Notes: generated by a model from the letters alone, not told the origin. A DNA stretch of 46,036 bases from an uncultured Prevotellaceae bacterium (GCA_947303855.1 CAMYZO010000015.1:1-46036); one strand, 5' to 3'. Positions 20,101 to 27,701 are shown, counted from the stretch's first letter. Translations and numbers: made by a program.

Positions 20101-20218
20101 CGCTCAGAGCTCGTTCTGGATGCCTGTGGGCGTCACCATCTTTGCCGGTGGCATCGGCTCGCTCATCCTTGTCGTCACCATGCTGCCGGTTATCTATTGG
20201 AAAGTGAGTGCGAAATGA
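17153..20218 (+). CDS. RND-family efflux permease (HAE-1/AcrB-like)
   Basis: Proton-driven inner-membrane exporter, 1021 residues with the expected 12 transmembrane helices: one near residues 15-35, a block at about 340-545, and a block from about 850 to the end. Family landmarks are MPKDEFPHATIRQGVVVAVYPGA with the EEIEQQV segment after TM1, the TM4 charge motif VVLGMIVDNAIVVIDGY, and GLITLMGMIMRNEILIFEHAN near TM11. The periplasmic loops are of normal length. It is probably a drug, bile-salt or metabolite pump, but sequence alone does not tell which. Confidence 0.95.
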   Translation: MKKMSWLRWPLEHYSISLLIIAILFVMGIYGMYVMPKDEFPHATIRQGVVVAVYPGATSEEIEQQVARPLERYLFTFGEVKRAKTTTTSQNDMCIAMVELNDEVNNKDEVWSKIKHGLNSFKSQLPSGVLAILVNDDFGNTSALLIAIESGQRSYRELKDYSDRLSDRLRHIPSVANVKMFGEQKEQISLYVDRQRLQAYGIGQQMLFSRLQAQGVTTMSGSISDEDQQVPIHVEATENSVDEIANQIIFSDPATGKVARVRDVARVVQEYDSNSSRIEQDGHPCVLLSMEMTPGNNVVQYGKEVDQVLDAFRAEELPDDVTITRIADKPKVVAMSVSSFLRDLLISMAIIILVMMVLFPLRSAIVAAITIPLSTFVSVAIMYMAGIELNIVTLAALIVVLGMIVDNAIVVIDGYLEYLGKGMPPKEAAIESGRQYFMPMMLATVCICAIFYPFLITMKGMFLDALQDFPWTITINLMVSLLLAVTVIPFLETRIIKPDKVSTDGNAITKWVQRVYDVTLDKTFRHPWLTMLIGLGLILLSLLIVPTLKIRLFPFADRDQFAVEIFLPDGKGLKETEAVADSVYRALRPDERITGITSFIGCSSPRFMDAYAPQMAGRNYAQFIVNTTSDKATLDLLADYQPRLSEAFPQAYVKFKRLDYLSVPELEYRFYGDDLDSLHVVAERLMERMRQMPELEWVHTDFLQPYPIINVELDPVASAQLGITRTTAALALSATSSDLRVGQLWEGYDELPIVVKDNADMTYSDIQNLGIATPVSILSGGVNATNTTVPLRQVARVSPKWTESRIMHRAGERCITVTAQFAQGVFTSPVEQRIAKIMQEEILLPQGVRCEVGGEIEYGDEALPQIFGGIAIAMLIVFFFLLFNFKKYGITLVCMAALGLMIPGALIGLGLMDRALGLTSIFGLITLMGMIMRNEILIFEHANDLIKAGVPVKQAAYDAGKRRMVPIFLTTATTAVGVVPMIIAQSSFWMPVGVTIFAGGIGSLILVVTMLPVIYWKVSAK

Positions 20219-20220
20219 AG

Positions 20221-20397
20221 ACCCACCCCCGGCCCCTCCCTGTGAGGGAGGGGAGTAGTTAGATTTTTTTTGGATGTAAAACAGATAAATAAATGAACAA
20301 GATAGCAATTATAATCGTGATGTGCATCAGCACCGTTTCTGCGTTTAGCCAGGCGTCTGCTCCCCTCCCTCACAGGGAGGGGCAGGGGGAGGGTCTC
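20221..20397. repeat. Inverted type B repeats flanking the TolC gene start
   Basis: A 36-base arm at about 20221-20256 (CCCCTCCCTGTGAGGGAGGGG core) reappears inverted at about 20360-20397 with few mismatches. The second arm is inside the TolC coding region. Confidence 0.8.
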
Positions 20398-21675
20398 TCT
20401 CTCCAGCAGCTCAAGGACTCCGCCCTGCATAACAACATTGCCATCCGCACGGCACGTCACGACATTGAGGCAGCCCGCCAACAGCGCAAGGAGGCTTTCA
20501 CCAAGTTCTTTCCCAACGTCAGCGGCACGGGGCTTTGGTTCAATGCCAACAAGGGAATGGCACAGACCACGGTCAATCCTTCAGAGATGATTCCCGCCGA
20601 ACTGGCATCCACGCTTGCCACGACCTTCCCTGCTGAGGCCCTTGCCGCCCTTGCCAACCCCATCAGCATCTCAATGATGAAGAATGGCACCATCGGCAGT
20701 CTGACGGCCATGCAGCCCGTTTTTGCCGGAGGACAGATTGTCAACGGCAACAAACTTGCCAAGGTCGGCGAGGATGTGAGCCGCCTGCAGCTGCGCCTGT
20801 CGGAGCAGGAGGTGGAAGCCACTACCGAGACCTATTATTGGCAAATCGTCTCGTTGCAGGAAAAGATGAAGACCATCGCTGCCGTTGACACCCTGCTGGC
20901 TGATATCCACAAAGATGTCGACGTGGCCGTCCGTGCCGGCGTTGCCCTGCGCAACGACCTGCTCCAGGTGCAACTGCGCCAGAACGATGTTGCCAGTCAG
21001 CGGCTGAAGCTGCAGAATGGCATCGCCATCGTCAGGCTGCTGCTGGCCCAGTTCTGTGGCCTCGCCGATACCGCTTTCACCGTTCAGAGCAAGCCTTTCT
21101 CCCCCCTTCAGGGGCAGGATGTCAGCGCCTCGTCACCCGACACGGCCCTTCCCGGCCTTGCTGAATACCAGCTCCTGCAGAAGCAGGTGGAGGCCGCCAG
21201 ACTGCAGAAACGCCTGACTATAGGCAAGCAGCTCCCGTCTGTGGCCGTGGGTGCCGGCTACAACTACCATAACCTGCTCGACCGCGACCATGCCTTTGGC
21301 ATGCTCTTCGCCACCGTCAGCGTGCCCCTCTCCGACTGGTGGGGCGGCTCACACGCTATCAAGCGCAAGCAGCTGGAGCAGCAGAAGGCTGAGGAACAGC
21401 TCACCGACAATGCCGAGCTCCTGAAAATCCGCATACAGAAATCGTGGAACGACATGCAGGAGGCTTACCAGCAGGTGGGCATCGCCCAGCGTAGCATCGA
21501 ACAGGCACAGGAGAACCTGCGTCTGCACCGCAACTACTACCGCGCCGGTACGGCCACCATGAGCAACCTGCTTGAGGCGCAGCTGCTCTACCAGCAGTCG
21601 TGCGACAAGCATACCGATGCCTGTATTGATTACGAGACCGCTTGCCTGAAGTACAGGCATGCCATCGGACAATAA
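20293..21675 (+). CDS. TolC-family outer-membrane efflux protein
   Basis: Outer-membrane channel partner of the upstream MFP and RND proteins, 460 residues. The Sec leader is MNKIAIIIVMCISTVSAFSQ. Two repeats of long coiled-coil helices follow (AARQQRKEAFTKFFPNV; later QLLQKQVEAARLQKRL and AQENLRLHRNYYRAGTATMSNLLEAQ). Residues about 22-34 (SAPLPHREGQGEG) are encoded by a type B palindrome, so the mature N-terminus of this exported channel appears to be repeat-derived. The start lies 74 bases after the RND stop. Confidence 0.93.
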   Translation: MNKIAIIIVMCISTVSAFSQASAPLPHREGQGEGLSLQQLKDSALHNNIAIRTARHDIEAARQQRKEAFTKFFPNVSGTGLWFNANKGMAQTTVNPSEMIPAELASTLATTFPAEALAALANPISISMMKNGTIGSLTAMQPVFAGGQIVNGNKLAKVGEDVSRLQLRLSEQEVEATTETYYWQIVSLQEKMKTIAAVDTLLADIHKDVDVAVRAGVALRNDLLQVQLRQNDVASQRLKLQNGIAIVRLLLAQFCGLADTAFTVQSKPFSPLQGQDVSASSPDTALPGLAEYQLLQKQVEAARLQKRLTIGKQLPSVAVGAGYNYHNLLDRDHAFGMLFATVSVPLSDWWGGSHAIKRKQLEQQKAEEQLTDNAELLKIRIQKSWNDMQEAYQQVGIAQRSIEQAQENLRLHRNYYRAGTATMSNLLEAQLLYQQSCDKHTDACIDYETACLKYRHAIGQ

Positions 21676-21699
21676 AGACAAAAAACAAATACTGAAAAG

Positions 21700-23877
21700 A
21701 TGAAACGCAAACTAACTCTATTGCTGCTGATGACGGTTGGCGTGCTGGGCATCCAGGCACAGCCAAAGTCATGGACGGCCGACAACGGCAACGGCACGTT
21801 TACCAACCCCCTGTTCTACGACGAGTTTTCCGACCCCGACATCCTCCGCGTGGGCGACGACTATTACCTGGCGGGCACCACCATGCATGCCGTGCCGGGA
21901 CTGGTCATCCTCCATTCCAAGGACCTGGTGAACTGGGAGAACATTTCTTACTGCTTCGACCGCTTCGACTTCCCGGACCCCGCCTTCTCGCTCAGCGGAC
22001 CCCAGGGGAAGAACCGCGGCGAGGTCTACGGCGAGGGCATCTGGGCACCCTGCATACGCTATGCCAACGGCCAGTTCTACGTCTTCTCCAATGTCAACGG
22101 CAAAGGTCTGCAGTGCTACACGGCCAAGGATATTCGCGGACCGTGGACGCATCATAACATGCAGGGGCGCATCTACGACCTTGGCGTGCTGTTCGACGAC
22201 GACGGTAAGATCTATGCCATCCACAACTACGGCGAGGTGAAGTGTACCGAGCTGAAGCCCGACATGAGCGGTCCCGTTGAGGGTACCGAGCGCACCATCA
22301 TTCCCGAGGGCAACGGCGTCGGCGAGGGCCACCACATGTACAAGATTGATGGCATGTACTACCTTATATCAACCGACTACAAGCCCAACGGACGTACCCT
22401 CTGCTCACGCTCGAAGAGCATCTGGGGCCCCTACGAGACACGTGTCATCACCGCCGACGAGACCTACGGCTACCATGCTGCTCCGATTACCCAGTGGCGC
22501 GGGCGCATCGTCCCCGACGGCACGAAGTTCGCCCTCGGCCCTGTCGACAAGGATGCCACCGCCTGCAGCAACGCCCATCAGGGTGGCATCGTCCAGGCCA
22601 CGGACGGCTCGTGGTGGGCACTCTTCATGCAGGACTTCCACTCCATAGGCCGCACCGTCTGCCTCATGCCGATGACGTGGGAGGACGGCTGGCCCATGGT
22701 AGGCCTCAAGGGCAACCTCGGCCGTGCGCCCCGCACGTGGTATAAGCCAGGAATAGTGGTGAGAGGTGAGGGGCAAGAGGTGAGAGGTGAGCCCATGCAA
22801 GCCCCCTACGACCGCTCCGACGACTTCAACTACAAGAGCTATTCTCGCACCTCGAAAACAGCCCTCAAGCCCATCTGGCAGTGGAACCATAATCCCGACG
22901 ACAAGATGTGGAGCCTCCGTGGTGGCCGCCTGCGCCTGCAGACCATGCCTGCCGACCAGCTGATGTGGGCGCGTAACACGTTGACACAGCGCGTCATCGG
23001 CCCCAAGTCGGTCACTACCGTCGAGCTGTATGTCAAGGGCATGAAGGACGGCGATGTCTGTGGCTTGGGCAATATCAACATCCCCTGTTCGTGGGTAGGC
23101 ATTGTGAAGAATGGCAAAACGCTCACCCTGCGCTGCTTTGAACAGTTGACGAACGACACCATCGACATACCTCTCACCTCTCACCTCTCACCTCTCACCT
23201 CTCACCTCTCACCTCTTACCTCTAATAAAATATGGCTCCGCAGCATCGGCGACTACGACAACGACCAGGCGCAGTACGCCTATTCTACCGATGGCACGAC
23301 GTTCCAGACCATCGGTCGCATGATGCCGCTCTCTTACCAGCTGACCACCTTCCAGGGTTCGCGTCACGCCCTCTTTGCCTTCAATGTCAAGGGACGTCGT
23401 GGCGGCTATGCCGAGTTCGACAACTTCACCGTCGAGGAACCCTGTGCCGACCGCTCAAAGAACATACCTTACGGCAAGACCATCCGCATCGTCAACAAGG
23501 CCACGGGCCGTCCTGCTATCGCCACAACCCACGGTGTGCTCTATGATACCCGTGCCGACGACAAGAGTCAGCTGACGCAGTTCCTCGTCATCGACCGCGG
23601 TCAGGGACGTGTAGCCCTGCGCTGTGCCGACGGCCGTTACGTCAAGGTCTATGGCGACGGCCTGCCCGGCGATGTCCGCTTTACAGCCGAAGCCAGCGAT
23701 GCCGAGGAGTTCCTCTGGCAGGACTATCTCGACCACGACTTCATGCTCCTCTCGCTGAGGAACCACCGTTACATCGGCAAGAGTCCTACCACCGGCAGTC
23801 CTTACTCCATGGACTTCGCCGGCCCCGACCCCGCCCGCCGCAACGGCTCTGTCTTCCGCTGGGAGGCGGTGGAGTGA
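21700..23877 (+). CDS. Glycoside hydrolase family 43 protein with two in-frame heptamer insertions
   Basis: Secreted five-bladed propeller enzyme, probably a xylosidase or arabinofuranosidase on plant hemicellulose; 725 residues with a signal peptide ending IQAQ. Catalytic candidates are the Asp in FSDPDILR (45-47), pKa-modulating Asp160 in IYDLGVLFDDDG and acid Glu209 in GVGEGHHMYK, plus GIWAPCIRY. A C-terminal beta-sandwich runs from about 375 to 580. A last domain of about 140 residues (TIRIVNKATGRPA onward) may be a beta-trefoil. Heptamer arrays sit in frame at about 353-364 (interdomain linker) and 490-508 (inside the sandwich). It follows the TolC gene by 24 bases, an unusual partner for an efflux operon. 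Confidence 0.9.
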   Translation: MKRKLTLLLLMTVGVLGIQAQPKSWTADNGNGTFTNPLFYDEFSDPDILRVGDDYYLAGTTMHAVPGLVILHSKDLVNWENISYCFDRFDFPDPAFSLSGPQGKNRGEVYGEGIWAPCIRYANGQFYVFSNVNGKGLQCYTAKDIRGPWTHHNMQGRIYDLGVLFDDDGKIYAIHNYGEVKCTELKPDMSGPVEGTERTIIPEGNGVGEGHHMYKIDGMYYLISTDYKPNGRTLCSRSKSIWGPYETRVITADETYGYHAAPITQWRGRIVPDGTKFALGPVDKDATACSNAHQGGIVQATDGSWWALFMQDFHSIGRTVCLMPMTWEDGWPMVGLKGNLGRAPRTWYKPGIVVRGEGQEVRGEPMQAPYDRSDDFNYKSYSRTSKTALKPIWQWNHNPDDKMWSLRGGRLRLQTMPADQLMWARNTLTQRVIGPKSVTTVELYVKGMKDGDVCGLGNINIPCSWVGIVKNGKTLTLRCFEQLTNDTIDIPLTSHLSPLTSHLSPLTSNKIWLRSIGDYDNDQAQYAYSTDGTTFQTIGRMMPLSYQLTTFQGSRHALFAFNVKGRRGGYAEFDNFTVEEPCADRSKNIPYGKTIRIVNKATGRPAIATTHGVLYDTRADDKSQLTQFLVIDRGQGRVALRCADGRYVKVYGDGLPGDVRFTAEASDAEEFLWQDYLDHDFMLLSLRNHRYIGKSPTTGSPYSMDFAGPDPARRNGSVFRWEAVE
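22758..22791. repeat. AGGTGAG heptamer array in the GH43 gene, site 1
   Basis: GAGGTGA-type units in two pairs, in frame, coding VRGEGQEVRGE at the catalytic/C-terminal domain linker. Confidence 0.75.
23169..23222. repeat. CTCACCT heptamer array in the GH43 gene, site 2
   Basis: Seven or so CTCACCT units in tandem, in frame, coding an LTSHLSPLTSHLSPL repeat within the beta-sandwich. It is the inverse orientation of site 1 in the same gene. Confidence 0.85.
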
Positions 23878-23900
23878 GCTGACGTATGACTTGATTACAT

Positions 23901-23948
23901 AGGCAGGTAGAGGAATACACGGATTCCTCTACCTGCCTGTGTTTCTGA
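23901..23948 (+). terminator. Rho-independent terminator after GH43
   Basis: Perfect 16-bp stem (23901-23916 with 23923-23938) and 6-base loop, followed by a short T-rich run. It ends the efflux/GH43 transcript. Confidence 0.8.
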
Positions 23949-23961
23949 TATGCCCAATCGA

Positions 23962-24234
23962 TTATTCGTTTAATGGAGCGTGCTTCAGTTCCTTCAGTGC
24001 TTCGCACAGCTGGTCAGGACAGGAAGTGTGCTTCATGCCACAGCGGATGCCTTGCAGCTTGCCGATGACATCGTCAATCTTCTGTCCCCTCGCCAGTGCA
24101 CCAATTCCTTGCAGGTTCCCGTTGCAACCTCCAAGAAAGAACACCTGTTGTATCACGTCGTTCTCGTCAGCCGTCACGTCGATGGCCTGCGAGCATACCC
24201 CTGTGGGGCGGTACATAATATGTTTCGTTTTCAT
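23962..24234 (-). CDS. TIGR03905-type TSCPD-domain protein
   Basis: The 90-residue cytoplasmic protein contains the name-giving TSCPD motif (HTSCPDQLCEAL) and the upstream FFLGGCNGNLQGI region. This small family is related to a C-terminal domain found in some ribonucleotide reductases; its role is not established. Conserved cysteines suggest metal or redox chemistry. It is monocistronic with a TAnnTTTG promoter. Confidence 0.88.
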   Translation of the reverse strand: MKTKHIMYRPTGVCSQAIDVTADENDVIQQVFFLGGCNGNLQGIGALARGQKIDDVIGKLQGIRCGMKHTSCPDQLCEALKELKHAPLNE

Positions 24235-24264
24235 TCTCTATGATAAGTCCTACTAATTTGGGTG

Positions 24265-24272
24265 CAAAGGTA
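24265..24272 (-). promoter_or_regulatory. Promoter -7 box for the TSCPD gene
   Basis: TACCTTTG on the minus strand, about 30 bases upstream of the start. Confidence 0.6.
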
Positions 24273-24371
24273 CAAAAATAATACGAAAATATTTATAGTG
24301 TTAGTTTTATTTAATTATTCGTACTCAGGGAATCGTAAAATACGGTTCCCTTTCCTTTCAGTGAAGAGCTG

Positions 24372-24524
24372 TCACTTTGTAATACGCAGTTTGTATTCTG
24401 CGGACTTGAGATGGGGGGAAGTGACCTTGATGGTGACTTCTCCTGTTTCATCCTGAGGCTGAATGATGATGACGGCCTTGCCACGGAAAGACTTCGGTGT
24501 GAGGGTGCGGCGCAATTTGCTTTC
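24372..24524 (-). pseudogene. C-terminal fragment of a GH2-type beta-galactosidase
   Basis: A minus frame of about 50 residues with no start reads LRRTLTPKSFRGKAVIIIQP, then DETGEVTIKVTSPHLKSAEY and LRITK before a stop. This pattern matches the last Ig-like domain of Bacteroidales GH2 glycosidases. The rest of the gene is missing, so it is a relic. Confidence 0.6.
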
Positions 24525-24576
24525 AGAAAAAACACTAATTTTGCAGCTAAAGTAATAACTATAAACTTATTGGAAT

Positions 24577-24745
24577 ATGAATTATATCCTGATTGTAGCT
24601 CTGGAGTTCGCAATAACATTCACTGGTGTAGCATGCCTGATAAGGTATTACAACAGAAAAGTGTCTTGACGATAAGATTTTCAAAGAGTTCATCGATAGT
24701 ACCCAATACTACCGCCAACTGATTCTGCAGATAGCGCCTGTATAG
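24577..24745 (+). pseudogene. Small membrane protein relic with a frameshift
   Basis: ATG at 24577 opens MNYILIVALEFAITFTGVAC and on to YYNRK, then stops at 24669. One frame over, the coding character continues (LDDKIFKEFIDSTQYYRQLI) to a stop at 24745. A single-base frameshift near 24661 would join the two into a 54-residue protein with one transmembrane helix. A TAATTTTG promoter-like box precedes it at about 24536-24543. Not assigned to a family. Confidence 0.45.
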
Positions 24746-24759
24746 GATTTTTCGTGAAG

Positions 24760-24862
24760 AAGGGTGACAGGGTGACAAAACGCCGATGTACAGGGCATCT
24801 GCACCCTCTGAAAAGGGCGCAAACCCTTTGTGGCAGGCGGTTTTGTCACCCTGTCACCCTTT
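24760..24862. repeat. Inverted repeat with GGTGACAGGGTGACA arms
   Basis: Left arm 24760-24784 and right arm about 24837-24862 match over 21 perfect bases. The interior has further short CCCT/AGGG pairing. It looks like a small non-autonomous palindromic element. The right arm supplies the stop codon of the next fragment. Confidence 0.7.
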
Positions 24863-25018
24863 ATTTGATTTTTTCCTGTCTGATGCGACCAGCATGTGTT
24901 GTTTCTGACGCTCTTTTTCAACCATCGGCCTGTTCTGTATAATCTCATCGAACTTCTTCACGTCGGCGTAGTTGAGAACAAAATTGTTGAAGGTCTCGAT
25001 AAAGAATTGTATAATAAT
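24854..25018 (-). pseudogene. Unidentified C-terminal gene fragment
   Basis: A minus frame of about 54 residues without a start codon (FFIETFNNFVLNYADVKKFD, then IIQNRPMVEKERQKQHM) ends inside the inverted repeat above. Its composition is protein-like (charged, helical), and it is probably the 3' end of a lost gene. Family not recognised. Confidence 0.35.
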
Positions 25019-25096
25019 CGTTAAATATTTCGATATTCATGCAAGATTTCTGCATTTCTGTGTTTATATGGTAGAAAGATTTATCGAAGAAAAGAC

Positions 25097-25522
25097 ATGA
25101 AACTCAGAAGATCCCTATTAGTGATATGTACTATGTGCCTTTTAGCGGCTTGTTCAAATAACGATGACGATGAGTTCTTTGAAACAGGACTCACAGGGAA
25201 ATGGGACTTGACGGAAGTCCTAAACGGCCCTGCAGGGATGTGTAAGGACGGTTATTCAAATAGGTATTCTTCAGGCACAGTTATTATTGAACTCAAAGGA
25301 AATGGGAAGATAGTCTTCAACTGTGAAGATGGAAAAATAGAGACTCTTGATTATTCCATTCCTGCAGACCAGGAGAAATATGGCACTTCTCTGCCTGTCA
25401 TGATTATCGGTGAAGTTCCATTCGGTTATGCAATTGAAGGAAACAAGCTGAAACTTCATTACTTTGGTGTCTATACTTGTGACCATATACCGGCAACATT
25501 TGTTTTCAAACGGACAAAATAA
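25097..25522 (+). CDS. Lipoprotein, possibly lipocalin-like
   Basis: The 141-residue product has a clear lipoprotein leader (LLAACSNNDDDE, Cys19). The mature part is beta-rich, with GLTGKWDLTEVLN at the start and KLKLHYFGVYTCDHIPATFVF at the end, a pattern shared with small Bacteroidales lipocalin-like or DUF-type lipoproteins. Function unknown. It is monocistronic and lies among gene fragments. The following 70 bases hold a start-less frame (25521-25592) that may be another gene's tail. Confidence 0.75.
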   Translation: MKLRRSLLVICTMCLLAACSNNDDDEFFETGLTGKWDLTEVLNGPAGMCKDGYSNRYSSGTVIIELKGNGKIVFNCEDGKIETLDYSIPADQEKYGTSLPVMIIGEVPFGYAIEGNKLKLHYFGVYTCDHIPATFVFKRTK

Positions 25523-25608
25523 TATCGGCTATCCCGACGAGCAGACCGAAGCCAAGCCCCGCGACGCATTGAAGGTAAAGTATATACAGTAAAAACAGAA
25601 ATAGGTAT

Positions 25609-26277
25609 TTAACCTATCAGCTTCTGTATTTGCTTATCAGTGGCACTGGGCAGAATCTTTCGGAAGTGTTCTGTCAGCCGACGATATGACTCTTCGGGAG
25701 TGTTGTCTGTCATGCAGGCCACACGCCCGAAGAGCATTTCCGGAGTGGTGAGTAGCGACCATCCCCAACCGTATTCCCTGCCTTTCTTATCTGTCGGATA
25801 GACGAAATCTTCAGTGACGATATAGCAGCCCATCTGCAGACGGGTGACATAGCCGTCGAACTTGCTGCGCATCTTAGGACCGTCGAAGCCGCAGGCAGTT
25901 CGGAGCTCACGTGTAATCAGGCTCCCCTGTTGCTGCAACGTCAGCAGGATAGCCTCTTCTATGGAACCTTCTGCAGGCATCGGATGCTTGCTGCGACGGT
26001 AGTTATAGAAGTCGGGCCACCACTCGCGACTTATAAAGCCAGCCTTCTTGTCGAAGAACTTGCCATAGACGCAGTTGCCCTCCGTCACTACAGTCCCTTT
26101 CCATTTCCACAACGGCCAGTCCCAGCCGCCATCAGGAAATACTACGTAACGGCAATCGTCTGACACCACCTCCTCGGCAGAGAATCCGTACACGCCACAA
26201 CTCAGAAGCGACAGAAAACCAACCTCCTGAATATACGCCATCAGTCCGGCTGCAGAATAAATATCTTTCTCCACCAT
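25609..26277 (-). CDS. AlkZ-related winged-helix protein
   Basis: The 222-residue product resembles the 'AlkZ-related' group of short proteins akin to the HTH_42/AlkZ DNA glycosylase family. Features seen are a GFLSLLSCGVYGFSAEE start, a DWPLWKWKG tryptophan-rich strand, a winged-helix-like segment (EEAILLTLQQQGSLITRELR) and RLQMGCYIVTEDFVYPTDKKG. It lacks the full-length glycosylase core, so DNA repair activity is not assured. Family assignment is from remembered pattern. A TACTTTTG box lies 107 bases upstream. Confidence 0.6.
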   Translation of the reverse strand: MVEKDIYSAAGLMAYIQEVGFLSLLSCGVYGFSAEEVVSDDCRYVVFPDGGWDWPLWKWKGTVVTEGNCVYGKFFDKKAGFISREWWPDFYNYRRSKHPMPAEGSIEEAILLTLQQQGSLITRELRTACGFDGPKMRSKFDGYVTRLQMGCYIVTEDFVYPTDKKGREYGWGWSLLTTPEMLFGRVACMTDNTPEESYRRLTEHFRKILPSATDKQIQKLIG

Positions 26278-26383
26278 ACACTATCAATCTGTTACCACTT
26301 CATTACAAAACGACTGATTACATTTCTGATTGGACAAGCCAAATACTCTGCTTTGATATCTGCCATAATTTCTGATTTTGGCA

Positions 26384-26391
26384 CAAAAGTA
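26384..26391 (-). promoter_or_regulatory. Promoter -7 box for the AlkZ-related gene
   Basis: TACTTTTG on the minus strand in the 330-base gap between divergent genes. Confidence 0.45.
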
Positions 26392-26477
26392 ACCAAATGA
26401 AACCGAATTGCCAAATTATACTAAGTTAATCAAAGTTAAAGTCGATTTCAGCAAACCCCGATATCATCACATTTTCG

Positions 26478-26485
26478 TATCTTTG
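26478..26485 (+). promoter_or_regulatory. Promoter -7 box upstream of the AraC gene
   Basis: TATCTTTG. The 120-base leader that follows contains an acetyltransferase relic. Confidence 0.5.
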
Positions 26486-26532
26486 CGACTGAAGGGCATA
26501 GAGGCCGTACTGCACGTTGCTCGACCTGGCAG

Positions 26533-26619
26533 AGATTCGCATTGGTAACAACCATCCTGCCTGGTGTGATCATCGGCGACGGAGAACTACGTAATATACT
26601 ATTCGTATGGGCAAAATGA
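26533..26619 (+). pseudogene. Hexapeptide acetyltransferase fragment
   Basis: The frame ending in TGA at 26617-26619 reads TTILPGVIIGDGELRN, very like the left-handed beta-helix stretch (TILPGVxIGDG) of maltose/galactoside O-acetyltransferases. Everything before and after is lost. The fragment runs into the AraC start in another frame. Confidence 0.55.
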
Positions 26620-27428
26620 CGGACTGTAATCTACTGAACACGAAACGGGACGGACGGATGCCGTCGGAGTTTACGGGCGATTACCACGTACATATATTGG
26701 TGCGTGGCGGCGAGATGCGGTTCTCAGACGGGAAGCAGATGTTTATGTCGCAGAAGGATGACCTGGTCATCTGGCAGATGTCGAACCCGATTCAGGAGGT
26801 GGTTTGTTCGGACGATTTCGAGGCGGACTTCCTGATAGCATCTGGTGAATTCCTGTCGCGCTTTAATCCAGAAATGGTGTGGGCCTCGAAGGGGTTTATT
26901 TTCATCCGCATCAATCCGTCGTTCCATCTGCACGAGGAGTCGCTACGGCTGATGAACGAAGACTTTTCGCTGTTCCGTCAGCGATTGGCACAGCCCGACA
27001 CACCCTTTAAAGAAGAGGTTATCGGGCGTGTGATGCAGATATTCCTCTACGACCTTTGGACGGTGTACTCCGCCGAGATATCGCAGATGGAGACAAATGA
27101 TAATGCTGCCCGTATCTTCCTGCGCTTCCTCTCGTTGGTGCAGAAAGATTGCCGCCAGCAGCGCGACGTGGCCTATTATGCCGATCAGCTGTGCATCACG
27201 TCAAAGTATCTCTCGCAAGTGAGCAGGTCTGTTTCCGGTCTTCCTGCCTCAGAGTGGATCACATACTATGCCACCTTTGAACTCGTCTCGTTGCTCAACG
27301 ACCAGTCGAAGACGCTGACAGAGGTTGCCGACCTGATGAACTTCGAAACGGCCTCGCATTTCTCGCGATATGTGAAGAAATTATTGGGGAAATCGCCATC
27401 GGAGTACCGAAATAAGGGAGCCGTTTAG
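26607..27428 (+). CDS. AraC-family transcriptional regulator
   Basis: The 273-residue DNA-binding protein has an N-terminal cupin-like sensing region (about 15-110) and a C-terminal pair of helix-turn-helix motifs (YYADQLCITSKYLSQVSRSV and LTEVADLMNFETASHFSRYV, then KKLLGKSPSEYR). ATG at 26616 is an alternative start. The neighbouring redox and hydrolase genes are plausible targets, since AraC proteins of this type often control oxidoreductase clusters in Bacteroidales; no operator was identified. Its 5' end abuts the acetyltransferase relic, suggesting a rearranged upstream region. Confidence 0.9.
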   Translation: MGKMTDCNLLNTKRDGRMPSEFTGDYHVHILVRGGEMRFSDGKQMFMSQKDDLVIWQMSNPIQEVVCSDDFEADFLIASGEFLSRFNPEMVWASKGFIFIRINPSFHLHEESLRLMNEDFSLFRQRLAQPDTPFKEEVIGRVMQIFLYDLWTVYSAEISQMETNDNAARIFLRFLSLVQKDCRQQRDVAYYADQLCITSKYLSQVSRSVSGLPASEWITYYATFELVSLLNDQSKTLTEVADLMNFETASHFSRYVKKLLGKSPSEYRNKGAV

Positions 27429-27503
27429 TTTGAATCGGCTCAAAAATCGTGCAATTTAAGCATTTTTAAGCTCATTGTAAGCCGATAATTGGGAAATATC
27501 TCA

Positions 27504-27511
27504 TAAATTTG
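27504..27511 (+). promoter_or_regulatory. Promoter -7 box of the zeta toxin pair
   Basis: TAAATTTG, 30 bases before the small partner gene. Confidence 0.55.
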
Positions 27512-27541
27512 TACCGTAATAACGAACAAAACGACACGCTT

Positions 27542-27700
27542 ATGAGTATCGACACTTACAGACTGACAAGCATGGAGGAGCCTACCGACGAGGTGCTCGC
27601 CCAGTTGATGCATGAGGCTGCAGAAGAGGCTTCGCGCACAAACCGTGAAGCCACGACACGTTTTTTTGAGGAAATCAAACAGGCTGCTGCCGCTTACTGA
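27542..27700 (+). CDS. Small acidic protein, candidate antitoxin of the zeta-type toxin
   Basis: The 52-residue product is rich in Glu, Ala and Thr, helical, and has the central stretch LAQLMHEAAEEASRTNREAT. It sits one base upstream of the zeta-type kinase gene behind a shared promoter, the arrangement of an antitoxin-toxin pair. It is far shorter than classical epsilon or PezA antitoxins and shows no helix-turn-helix, so it could instead be a small partner of other function. Small ORFs in this position occur with other Bacteroidota zeta-family genes. Confidence 0.7.
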   Translation: MSIDTYRLTSMEEPTDEVLAQLMHEAAEEASRTNREATTRFFEEIKQAAAAY

Positions 27701-27701
27701 T

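Noticed and set aside
23169..23222. CRISPR-like array
   Set aside because: Contiguous 7-base units with no spacers.
24411..24722. 103-codon plus frame across the gene relics
   Set aside because: It spans the antisense of the GH2 fragment and an out-of-frame part of the small membrane relic; no coherent protein.
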